Assembly: GCA_964035545.1 (NCBI GenBank)
Contig: OZ037771.1
Location: 12,962,980-13,026,979, forward strand
Direction of reading: 5' to 3'
Length of the DNA stretch: 64,000 nt
DNA from: Bugula neritina
Taxonomy: Eukaryota; Bryozoa; Gymnolaemata; Cheilostomatida; Bugulidae
The notes under the pieces are model-generated. The model had not been told where the DNA came from. It made no database searches and saw only the letters and a program-made list of their open reading frames with translations. The position numbers and the translations under genes are program-made. Positions 37,801 to 60,573 of the stretch are shown piece after piece; position 1 is the stretch's first letter; the number at the start of each line of letters is the position of its first letter.

Positions 37801-40800
37801 ACAGAGAGACCTGAAAGTAGAAGAGCAGGAGTGAGTTGGCAGTTTATCTTCCTCCGTATCAGTCAGTCTGTCATCTGCTGCAGATATTGATTGCTAGTGT
37901 CATCTGCAGCAGATATTGCTTGCTTTTGTCATCTGCTGCTGATATTACTTGCTGGTGTTGTCTGCAGCAGATATTACTTGCTGGTGTTGTCTGCTGCAGG
38001 TATTACTTGCTGGTGTCATCCGCTGCAGATATTGCTTGCTGGTGTCGTCTGCTGCAGGTATTACTTGCTGGTGTCTTCTGCTGCAGATATTGCTTGCTGG
38101 TGTCATCTGCTGCAGATATTACTTGCTGGTGTCGTCTGCTGCAGGTATTACTTGCTGGTGTCTTCTGCTGCAGATATTGCTTGCTGGTGTCATCTGCTGC
38201 AGATATTACTTGCTGGTGTCATCTGCTGCAGATATTACTTGCTGGTGTCATCTGCAGCAGAACTGTAGATGTTATTTGCTGGTTTCTGTATTCTACACTT
38301 CGCTAGTGCCGATCTGCAGATTACTTTCGTAATGGTTTTAGATATAGCAGATTTGTCTCCTCGTGATCAGTGTTTTTCTGCAGCAATATTCCTACACTAT
38401 TTTAGGCTACTAAGAGAATATAATGAATTAAAACGACAAGTATTTGAGCTGGAAACAGATTATGAAAGGTTTGTGAGTTTCTTGATATTAAAACTAAAGA
38501 GATCAACAAATTTGTTGTGTTTTTTGGTAAATGAAGAGTTGATTATAAAGACTAAGGTAATTGGTGAGGTTTGTTTACTGTAATTATTTTAATTCAACTG
38601 AAATGTTTTTGCGATGTTTAGAAAATATTTTCACTACTGTCTTTGTGTTGTAGTGCAGAAAACCAGTTTAAATATGCTGAAGTGCAATTGGACCGATTAG
38701 TCAAACTGAATCCTTTCAACTCTACTTTTCATATCTGGTACAGCGGCCATTTCGGTACGATAAATGGCCTCAGGCTTGGCAGGCTGCCAAATGTTCCTGT
38801 AAGTAGAAGTCATGTGGGTTTGATTCGTTTGCTAGTATGGCTGTGAAATTGTTCATCGTGCTCAGTATAGTTTATGTTGACACAAATACAGAGCATGTAA
38901 CCAAAATCAGTAGAGACATGGAAGCTACTTGATTTTACACGAATTTAAACCATCCTGGGTAATTTTTATTAATTTAGCAACTCAACACTGACTGGGCATG
39001 CTCAGAGTCTTTGATGATGAATGATAAATGTGGTGAATCTTTTGAACAAACTGAAGGGTTGCTATGGGTTTCTGTATATGTGTGTATGTCTATGTGTACT
39101 TCATTGCTAGCGGTATATTTCAGTATATTATAGTCTCTGCAGTGATAATTTGTAATATGGGTATAAACGGTGTCATGATTTTCTGAAAATTATATAAAGT
39201 ATACATGTTTTAGGTGGAGTGGAATGAAATAAACACAGCCTGGGGTCAGACAGTTTTACTGCTAGATTCTCTGGCTAGAAAGTTGAACCTGGTCTTCTTG
39301 AGGTATGTCATTGGGTCAGTGGATTTAAGTGAGAACACTTTGATATTATAGAATATAGATTATAGAATGTAGAGTATAGAGTATGGAATGTAGATTATAG
39401 CATGAAATCCATTAGGGGCAGTAAGTGTATCAAGTATGTAAATATAGTTGAGTAACAACAAACACTATTACATTATATGCTGTAGTTTTTTTGATGTAGA
39501 ATACAGACTATAGAATATATTATATATTATAGAATACAGATTATAGAATATCTTATATAATATTATAGATTATTTATTATAGACTATAGAATATATATTA
39601 TAGAATATAGACTATAGATTATAGACTGAGGAATATATTTTATAGAACATATTATATAATATTATATAATATAGACTATAGAATATATTTTATAGAGCAT
39701 ATTATATAATATTATAGAATATAGAATACAGGTGTAACTAGCAACCTGTACTCTCCTCTCTTCATCACGTCTGCTTGTGTAATAAGTAAAGGAAAATGTT
39801 TATTTTCAACTCTGATTAGCTCATCCTCATTACCAGCCTAGCTTGTTTGCTGACGTCGTGAACTCGCTGTCCCTATTTACTCCCATCATTGTAGATACAG
39901 ACTAGTCCCTTACGGCAGCCACTCTTACATCGAGTGTCTGTCTGACAGAAACAAGGAGCTGCCGCTATACTGTGCAGGTGGCTACAGGTTCTTCTGGGAT
40001 AAAAAGTAAGTTTCTCTCCACACTCTGCTACTATTTGTAAATGTTTGCCTAGGAGTTGTCTATTCCCTGGCTGCTGCGAGCTGAGTGTGAGTCATTGATT
40101 AGCTGGTGATGTCAGGAGGGACACTCGCCGTGTCTACATTCTATATGCCATGTCTACATTCTATATGCCATGTCTACATTCTATATGCCGTGTCTACATT
40201 CTATATGCCGTGTCTACATTCTATATGCCATGTCTACATTCTATATGCCATGTGTACATTCTATATGCTGCTTCATTTTCTGTGCCGCTTCCTTTTATAT
40301 GCAATTCACCCTCTCAGCAATGTATTTATATGACCTTCTGAGAAGGGCTCTTAGTAATATGTCTGCTGTTGGCTGTTATCACTGACTGACTACTACTAGA
40401 CATGATGTTTCACTTTTAACTTTCGCTACAAGTGTAGCATTACACGAGTGAAAGTGAAATTTGCTGAAGAAAACTTGAAATTCTCTAGAAAAGAAATTGG
40501 AAGTAGGTGTTTGTTAGGAAAAAATTGAAAATGAAACTTTAGAATTTTGAAGTTGAAAGCAATTTTGCTCCCAACTGTAGATATCACCTGTTACCTACTG
40601 TATAACATGCTGTAGATATCACCTGCTACCTACTGTATAACATGCTGTAGATATCACTTGTTTCCTGCTGTATATACACTGTAGTTGTCCCTTCTATGTT
40701 ACAGATTTGACCAAGCTATGGTTGCCTTCCTCGACTGTCTGTCACAGTTCATTGGTCTCATCCTCAAGAGTGACAGTCACCTCAAGTTTCCCTATGAAAT

Positions 40801-41256
40801 GAAAGACGGAGTTCTGAAAGATGCAAACAGCTGCTCCAGTTATTCTATAAAGTATGTTACATGTTCACTTCCTCTACTATGCCAAAGATTACTATATTTT
40901 TGACCTTGATTACAAGTTTAAACTCTGTAGATTTCTTTACTTACTCCGTGATTGAGTTTTACTTCTACATAAAACTTTGAACTTGACGTTCAATTATAAT
41001 TTAGAGGTTTTTTCAATTGTTGCATTTCCTTTTTATTTTCCAGGCACAAATTTTAATCAATTGCTAATTGGTTTGACTCTAACTGTTACCAACTAGTGTA
41101 TTGCTATACTTTAATTGATTATACTTATATTGCCATTCATTCTTTAGAATGCAGTTCAATTCTGAGGAGCAGTGGACAAAAGCTCTCAAGTTCATGTTGA
41201 CTAACTTAAGATGGGGCGTCATTTGGGTGTCCTCTAAGTTTGCAAATAATGATTAG
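34856..41256 (+). CDS. BECN1: Beclin-1, complete, 11 exons
   Basis: Exons: 34856-34985, 35719-35845, 36451-36610, 36924-37073, 37706-37830, 38406-38468, 38654-38798, 39214-39302, 39895-40005, 40705-40851, 41148-41256. All phases match and the product is 451 residues, against 450 in human. Beclin-1 is the scaffold subunit of the class III PI3-kinase (Vps34) complexes that start autophagy and endosome maturation. An N-terminal Cys motif ([11 protein letters not shown]) comes first. A BH3-like stretch follows at about residues 113-130 and ends just before IDHPLCE. A Glu/Leu-rich coiled coil covers about 140-265. The C-terminal evolutionarily conserved domain starts near FHIWYSG (about 275), with [44 protein letters not shown] and a final VSSKF. 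The BH3 centre reads TRLFDF where human has GDLFDI. The exon 4 donor, and introns 5 and 9, carry tandem arrays. The start is the first in-frame ATG, directly preceding the conserved Cys motif. Confidence 0.97.
35171..35209. repeat. TAG/CTA trinucleotide hairpin
   Basis: A run of ACTACTACTACTAG, a short loop and TAGTAGTAGTAGTAGT form an inverted repeat in beclin-1 intron 1, next to a CCACCA-rich run. Confidence 0.75.
36066..36272 (-). repeat. tRNA-derived SINE, best preserved copy
   Basis: On the minus strand the element opens with GAGCAGCTGTGGTCTAGGGG, then a box A-like TCTAGGGGTTAGGGCGC and a perfect box B (GGTTCGAACCC), both pol III promoter signals. A central GTTAGGAAAAGCATCC-type body and a tail ending GGGATAGTGACTATAAAC follow. 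Related fragments lie at 8326, 24308 and 63755. It sits in beclin-1 intron 2, antisense to the gene. Confidence 0.85.
37074..37232. repeat. 22-bp array copying the beclin-1 exon 4 donor
   Basis: Exon 4 ends AACTCACTCTAAAGCAG and is followed by GTAGGAACTCACTCTA... A 27-bp first unit and six 22-bp units (GTAGGAACTCACTCTACACC plus AG) each re-create CAG|GTAGGA. The repeat clearly derives from the last exonic bases plus the donor. Use of any downstream copy would add an in-frame TAG at 37098. Confidence 0.95.
37857..38262. repeat. 29-bp minisatellite in beclin-1 intron 5
   Basis: About 13 to 14 units of ACTTGCTGGTGTCATCTGCT plus GCAGATATT run here. The unit resembles a 3' splice site (pyrimidines then CTGCAG) but does not overlap the mapped acceptor at 38405. 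Three open frames across it are artefacts. Confidence 0.92.
39340..39735. repeat. Low-complexity ATAGAATATAGATTATAG tract
   Basis: Irregular repeats of TATAGAATATAGA and TATTATATAAT fill much of beclin-1 intron 8. Confidence 0.75.
40128..40270. repeat. 20-bp array in beclin-1 intron 9
   Basis: Seven units of TGTCTACATTCTATATGCCA with C/G variants start 120 bases after the exon 9 donor. It does not overlap a splice site. Confidence 0.92.
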
Positions 41257-41528
41257 TCTGTAGTTTAGTCTTGGGCTAGAAAATTTTTGATAATTATTTT
41301 ATTGTATAATATATACGAGCTCATTTGTCTTTAATATTATTTTTGAAGAGATTATTTTTAATTATATATTTATTTTGATCAATTCTGCATAGCAGTTTAT
41401 CATTCTGGATTATCAGTGCGGGTAACTTTATGCTTATTTATGAGTCATTTTAGCTTGTTTCCCAGCATATTTATTCTTTCAAGAAAACAGTTCATTCTGT
41501 ATTATTCGAGGCGATGTTGATATCTTAA

Positions 41529-41534
41529 AATAAA
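41529..41534 (+). promoter_or_regulatory. Candidate poly(A) signal of beclin-1
   Basis: An AATAAA hexamer lies 273 bases after the stop codon and is the first canonical one on this strand. Confidence 0.55.
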
Positions 41535-42002
41535 ACTGATGTATCTCTGCATTCAATTGTATTTTTAACTGATTGAAAAACATGATATCGAATTGCATCG
41601 TACACGGTCTAACATAATATAAGGAGTTGCATTACCTTTTATTGCATACGCTGGCACAATTGGCCGATAAAAGCTGGTCTCGCAAACCGACTCGATGCAT
41701 CAGTCCTATCGCGTACATTCAAGCACGACTATGGTGACTAGTCGATTTGATTGGCCAATTGTCAACTAGGCTAATATACCAATTCACAAGTAGGTCGAAA
41801 TCTTCTCACTGTGAGTTTCAATAAAATCCCAACAGTGAAGTTGACTTAAGTTTCAACAACAGAGTGATTAACCACTTGTAGTTTTCTTAGAAATTTAAAT
41901 TTTTCGAAGTCTAGAAGCCAAGTTTTTGATTTACATGGAGATCTAAATTAAGAACCAAACAGAGACTACATTTATTATTGATATTCATATTGACAAAAAA
42001 AA

Positions 42003-45000
42003 ATGGTGAATTTGTTGATCATATTCTTGGTTTGTGCCACTCACACAGTTTTTGGTAAGTGATAGCATGTTATTCATAGGACAAAGCTAAGCGGTTTTGA
42101 CAGTAATCATTCAATTTTGTGGTATAATATGAATTTATTTAAAAAATATTATAGTTCAATAATCGTAAAGACTAAAGTGAAACTGAAAGTAAAAGTTCAA
42201 CTTCACTTCTGAAACTCACACTTAGTGAAACTAAAACTGTAAAAGTAAATGTGATAGTAACAGTAACTGTAATGAATTAAATTTAAGGAAGTAACAGTAA
42301 CACTGGCGGAAACCGCAGTGGTGGTTGTTAATATTATTATTATATTGCACTCACACCTAATCCTATAATTATTAATAATACTAATAATAATACTATAGTA
42401 AATGTAATAGATAGTAATACTGACTAATAGTGATAGTAACTCACGCAACCATGCTCATAGTCATAGTCAGTTTCGTTATCATAATGATAGTTAGAGAAAC
42501 TTTGAGTTTCAGTTTGAGTTCATTTTTGACTGGATTAAATAGTTTGTATTTTATGTATGCTATGCAAAGCCTTATGATCATCTCGGCCAAATTGCTTTCA
42601 AGTTGTTTTCTTACTACTTGTGGAGTTAGTAGTTAGCATTCACTACTTGAACATTTTTACTGAGACCAATAGATATTGTTTATATTTGTATACTAATAAA
42701 TTATATTAATATTACTCGTGTAAAATTTCCTGCAGTTTAGTGACCAACAATGGTCCTCATTTTTGTTGTTCTCCCAATGTACATTTACATTGTAGTAAAT
42801 GGCCAGAACATAGGTAAAATCACAGAGCTGTCTGAGCCAGTGGTGGCTAAGGTTGGAGGGGTTGCATTTGTTAACTGTACAGTCTCTGCACCACAAAGTA
42901 TAGAAAATAACATTCTGGTAAGTTGATGGTAGTCTGCATGCTGTATAATGTGCTAGCGATTGCTTGCAGCTTCTTAAATTAGGATAAACTGTAGTTTGTT
43001 TATCAAGGCTGATATGTGTGGGTTGTTCAACGCAACTATCGCCAATTTCCTTAACTTTAGTGCAATTCATTTTAATTGTCTGCGATTTAGAAAAAAAATA
43101 TTGCAAAATGTTGAAAGAAAGTCATTCAAACTCGAGAGTTTAGAGTGTAGGATAATGCTAAGAATGCTATTACTGTTCAAAAGTATTTCGAAAGGGAACT
43201 TTGTGAACAATAATATACGTTTAGTCTTTACACCATAGTAGTGACATGTTTCGGAAGGTAAAAGAGCAAGTGGTTGCTATACCTTGTTGTGTAAACATTA
43301 CAGGTGGAGTGGGTTTTCCTCAACGCCACAGACGGTGGTAAGAGTGTCAGCTCAGATTGTACCATCACCGAGTCCCATAATATCATAGCTGGGAAAAAGA
43401 AATACGAGATTTTCTGTGTGGATCTCGATAGTAAGTTTTTGCTTAGATGCTCGGGAGTTGTTTACCCATGTCTTGTTTTGTAGGGTTTGTCACATGACTA
43501 ACATTTCAACCTGTTTTTCTGAACATTGTTGTTCTACACTTCAATACCTTTATTTGTTATGAACCAACTGGTTTGATTGGCAGTTTATATTCTTAGTTTA
43601 TTCTGATTTTAAATTTATTTGTGCTCGGTGTATTGAAAATTCAATATAAAGCATTAATTGGCTCACAGTGTAATTGCAAAGAGAGGTACTAGAACATCAA
43701 GGTGTACAGTACTAGAAAGGTATAGATATTTTATACTAGAATTCTGTCAGTTTCTGAGTTGATGAATAAAGCAGCTGAGGGTGACAGTTATAAATAAAGA
43801 TATGCTTCCACACAGTGTGATATGCTGCCACACAAGTGTTTGTGTCGACAGTTATTAGTTGTTATGCCTCTCACGTTGATAGACAATGATAAAAGATATG
43901 CTCTGAGAGTCAACGCTCTCTCCGTCCCTGACAATGGCCTCTACCAGTGCCGAGTGAGAATAAGTTCCGAGCAGAATCCTACCGGCAGCATGGCCGTATC
44001 ATTAACTGTCCTCTCTCCACCCAAGGTATCTGTCTGTCTGTGTGTCTCCACCCAAGGTATCTGTCTTTCTGTGTGTCTGTGTGTCTCCACCCAAGGTATC
44101 TGTCTGTCTGTGTGTCTCCACCCAAGGTATTTGTCTGTCTGTCTGTGTGTCAATCTGTTTGTATTGAGTAATAGAACATAATTTTTTACAAAATAATCTA
44201 ATTTTCCAAATGAAATAAATTTAATGCATGCAATCACTATTAATCATCATTTTTTTTATTTAGATTGTGAAGTCGTCGTCAGATATAACAGTGTATGGCA
44301 TCATCAATGGCACAGCCTCCATGCGCTGTGACGGACAGGGAATACCTGGTCCCAATGTCACCTACGGTAGAGCCAGTGGCCGGCCTCTCCCAAAAGGTCG
44401 CTATGAGGTGTTAACCAATAAAACATCAGCAACTACCACTGTAAGTGCATTCTTTACCTTGACCCACAATTCCTAATCGTGACCCACAAATCAGAGTATA
44501 ATTTTGTCTGTGTTTAGCTAATTTTATATAGTAAAAGCTTCAACTTGAGTTGTTTCAATGGATTAGGTTTGTGTAGCCTTTAGAGTAATAACTTTATTGT
44601 AAAAGTCACAGAATTTTTGTCCGTGATACTCATAAAAAAATTTTGTCCCGTTAGATTATAAATATAGTGTAAAAGGAAACAGCTCGCAGCACACCATTTC
44701 CTGTGCATTAATTGAGTTAGAGTTGTGTCCACTTGTTGCTTGAGTGTTGAGTGCTTTCATGGGAATACATTGACTTGGTTGGCAGTTTATTTATATAAGG
44801 GGGTGATATAAGAGGTGTCAGATTCCAGTGAAACTTGTTTGACTCTCAGTCTATTTCCTGTTCCTTCCTGTACACAGTAGTAGGGGTGTATCTCAACACG
44901 TGCCCCGTGTGTTTCTCAACACGTCTCCCGTGTGTGCTCTAGACTACCATGCTGAAGCTCTACAACCTGACGAAGGATGACAGAGGTACGTACAGATGCA

Positions 45001-46330
45001 GCGCTGATAACAACATAAGACCTCCTGAGGATCTTTTCTCCCGGCTCATCATCGAGTTCAAACCGTCAGTCTCCCTCGTGGAGCCTAGTTACGGATCTCC
45101 GACAGGCGAGAACACTCAAGTCATGATGTGGTGCAGAGTAGACGGTAAGTAATCCACCATTTCCTGTTGCTGCAGCTCATGTTATGCAACTCGCACGCTT
45201 TCTAGTCTGTCTGTTTGTCTTCCGCAGGATACCCGAGGCCTTCTATGACCTGGTACGCTATGACATCAGCAGATACCCAACAGTTTAAAGCGGGAACTCT
45301 GGAGTTGGACGAGAAGTTCTACAGCAATGCCAAGGTCATTTTGACAGACGAGAAGTACCAAGTCGAGCAGAAAATAATGACTGTCGGGAGTCAGAGTACA
45401 ATGGACTCCATGTTCTACTCTCTCTCCCTGCAGACGGTCGAGTCGGTGGACATGGTGTACTACGTGTGTCGGGCTATGAACACGCACGGTGAAGACGCCC
45501 AAGCTGTGCTCCTATATCGTATGTAGATCAGTGGCTAGGGGCTGCTGTATTTCCCATTTCTTACTAGTCTAGGAGTTGTCTTCACTGTTCATATTGTGCT
45601 CTGCTATGCTATTCTGTATGATAGTTTTTCAAAGTCTAAAGCAGATAAGTGCTGGCCATGGTTTCACAGTGCAATGTTATGGTAGTAATATTTCATTTAC
45701 CAATATGTTCTTTCATAAAATATCGTGAGAGTTTTCTGTTTTGGTGCGATAAATGCATTACTGTATTACTATATTACTGTATTACTATATTACTGTATTA
45801 CTATATTACTGTATTACTATATCACTGTAATACTAAATTACTGTATTACTGTATTACTATATCGCTATATTACTATATTACTGCATTACTATATTACTGT
45901 ATTACTATATTACTGTATTACTATATTACTGTATCATTATATTACTGTATTACTATATTACTGTATTACTATATTACTGTATTATTATGTCACTCTATTA
46001 CTATATTACTGTATTGCTATATTACTGTATTACTACATTACTATGTCACTGTATTACTATATTACTGTATTACTATATCACTATATTACTGTATTACTAT
46101 ATTACTGTATGACTATGTCACTGTATTACTAAATTACTATATTACTGAAATGTTATATCACTATATCTTTGTATAGTAAAGATGTATTATAATATATGGT
46201 TTTGCGTTATATTGTAGCTGTGAATGCATTGGCTGATGAAAGAAATACAGGAATGACTGCACTCAGTGAATCCACTTTTATTTTATTTACTCTAACAGCT
46301 TTACTCTCGTGGCATCTTTTTATTCGTTAA
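42003..46330 (+). CDS. Three-Ig-domain secreted/GPI-anchored protein, complete, 8 exons
   Basis: Exons: 42003-42054, 42796-42917, 43304-43430, 43859-44025, 44264-44440, 44943-45144, 45228-45518, 46218-46330, all phase-consistent, 416 residues. Exon 1 is a signal peptide (MVNLLIIFLVCATHTVF). Ig domain 1 spans exons 2-4, with Cys in AFVNCTV and the typical DNGLYQCRV strand F. Domain 2 spans exons 5-6 (ASMRCDG ... DRGTYRCSA). Domain 3 spans exons 6-7 (VMMWCRVDG, MTWYAM, VYYVCRAMN). The last exon ends in a hydrophobic tail (STFILFTLTALLSWHLFIR) with no cytoplasmic part, which fits a GPI-anchor signal better than a transmembrane receptor. Several N-x-S/T sites support surface export. A cell-adhesion or recognition role is inferred from the domains, and the family is not identified. 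A second in-frame leader starts at 42750. The exon 4 donor is repeated in a tandem array. Confidence 0.85.
44026..44143. repeat. Array copying the Ig gene exon 4 donor
   Basis: Exon 4 ends CTCTCTCCACCCAAG, followed by GTATCTGTCTGTCTGTGTGT. Units of 31, 39 and 31 bp repeat TCTCCACCCAAG|GTATCTG, so twelve exonic bases and the donor are copied three more times. Cryptic use of any copy would add 31, 70 or 101 bases and shift the frame. Confidence 0.93.
45756..46165. repeat. TATTACTG-type array in the last Ig-gene intron
   Basis: About 410 bp of TATTACTGTATTACTA repeats (16-bp period with variants) run here. Long forward frames across it are artefacts of the repeat. Confidence 0.92.
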
Positions 46331-46596
46331 TCTTTGCATCTTCTACTGCTAGTACTACTACTAGAGACTAATACTATCACCAGTAGTGGTAACTAGTAGT
46401 AGTGACTAGTAGTGGTAGTTGTTGTACTTATAATTCAACATTCACTTCCGTATATCTTTTCCTTACCAAAATATGGAGAGACTCTTATGTAATGCATTCC
46501 GTAGTTGAACATTCCCAAACAATATGCATTGTATTATACAAGTATTATGTTATGATACAGTCAGCTTGCTCTAGCTGTATTCTGTAATTTCCAGAC

Positions 46597-46602
46597 AATA
46601 AA
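46597..46602 (+). promoter_or_regulatory. Candidate poly(A) signal of the Ig gene
   Basis: AATAAA lies 267 bases downstream of the stop codon. Confidence 0.55.
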
Positions 46603-47763
46603 GTTTACATTTTTGTAGTTTTTATATTGTATATATATTATTCAAATATTCTTAATTAAAATTGTTGAAAATGAACATATGAAATGTTTTTTACTCTATA
46701 AATGAATTACAAGTACACTCATGATTTCCAATCTGCTTGTTGTAAAATTTTAAACTACAAAATGTTTATATACAGGAAACAAATAGTTTACAGTAACTAG
46801 TACAATACATATAATATATATTGAACAAATATTATATATACACTTGCAGTATGCAAAATTTAGAATGTAATAGAGAAATAGTTGATGCAGTGGCTCACTT
46901 CCCTTAAGTCTACCACTCATTATCATTTCTATAGAAGCATTAATGAGTCTATATCAACATACAGTATTTGAAGCTGGTATTCATATTAAACCATGCTGCC
47001 CGGGCAGCTGCAAAAAGTTACTCATTCTGTAGCTGCTGAAGCAACAGCCGTTCAATTTTGTTTGAAGTTCCTCTGCATGGTCGAAGCATCTTGCCAAGGT
47101 TTGTTGCATAGTGTAGCATATTTCTGTGTAAGGCTACTGACTTATGAATAGACTCACAATATACCTCTAGTCCAGTATATTTCTAGACATGACTTATAAT
47201 TTTGCAGTTGCAAACTAAAGCACAGAATTATCTGATCATGCATATTAAAATATGCTGTAATATAATGCACGATAATAAATCACCAAAGAATTTTTAATAA
47301 AAAGTTTAGGTGGTGCTCTCACTTTGTGATCTAATTTTTGTTAAAACATCATTAATTATACTGCGTTTTACCTTTGTTTCTAACTGTTTTTGGTGCATTT
47401 ATGAACAAAACATACAAGTTTTCTCATCACACTTGGTAATTGTGCACAAAGTATGTACAAATGCTCTGACAAAGTCATTTAACAGAGCTTTGCTTTGTGA
47501 CTAGAAATATAAGTGATGGCCCTGTTGGTGTTTTGTAGGTGATTTAGAATGTATGCAGCAGATAATGCACTTTACTTTATAAATAAATTGATTACATACA
47601 AAGTGGCTATAGACTGCAGTTTATACGCATGCTCAGTCCATTATCTGCTGTATCAAAAGGGTTAATGGAATTTATTTATCCTATGGGCTATGAGAGACTC
47701 CAGGTGTTACCATGCAGCGACAAATCAAGGGTTGAGTGAACTGAACGACATCACTTCCTAAAT
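46603..47763. other. Intergenic spacer between the Ig gene and the mucin-like gene
   Basis: The spacer is AT-rich and without supported exons. The promoter of the mucin-like gene should lie in its right part. No clear TATA box placement can be defended. Confidence 0.5.
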
Positions 47764-60140
<12,377 letters not shown>

Positions 60141-60184
60141 GATGCACATTTTTGATATAAAATGGACAGGTAGATGTTATCAAA

Positions 60185-60197
60185 AATAAATTTTATT
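60185..60197. promoter_or_regulatory. Candidate two-way poly(A) signal between convergent genes
   Basis: AATAAA at 60185-60190 serves the plus-strand mucin-like gene, 45 bases after its stop. TTTATT at 60192-60197 is AATAAA on the minus strand and is the first one I find downstream of the MIPEP stop, 377 bases away. If both are used, the two 3' UTRs meet here. Confidence 0.5.
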
Positions 60198-60573
60198 CTT
60201 ACATCGTAAAAACTTGTTTAAAATTACAGCGAAAAGAAGAAAAATAAAGTGACTGTAAGTCCATCATTTTGCAAGTGTCTTGGTAAAAAGTAATGTTATG
60301 ATTTAATATTTGAGTTAAAATGCATAGAGTGTTACATGTGTTTCCAGGTGGGTAAACATTTTATCATGTTAGAAATAAAAGCCATTTACCAACAACAAAT
60401 TAATTCCCTAAAGAGAAACTAAAGAATACTAGGAAATGAATACATGCAGTGAGTCTTGTATGTAGACAATAAGACCATGGACTACTGCACCTACAGGCGG
60501 GACGCGTCAGTTACGCCCCAAACTGGCCATAAGTTACTGTTGAGTAAAGAAATTACATAAATGACCTAATTTT

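Noticed and set aside
37836-38332. Three forward ORFs with Cys-Trp-Cys repeats
   Set aside because: They lie in a 29-bp minisatellite inside beclin-1 intron 5; the true exons skip it in phase.
45649-46176. Leu/Tyr-rich membrane-like ORFs
   Set aside because: They are products of a TATTACTG array within the last Ig-gene intron.
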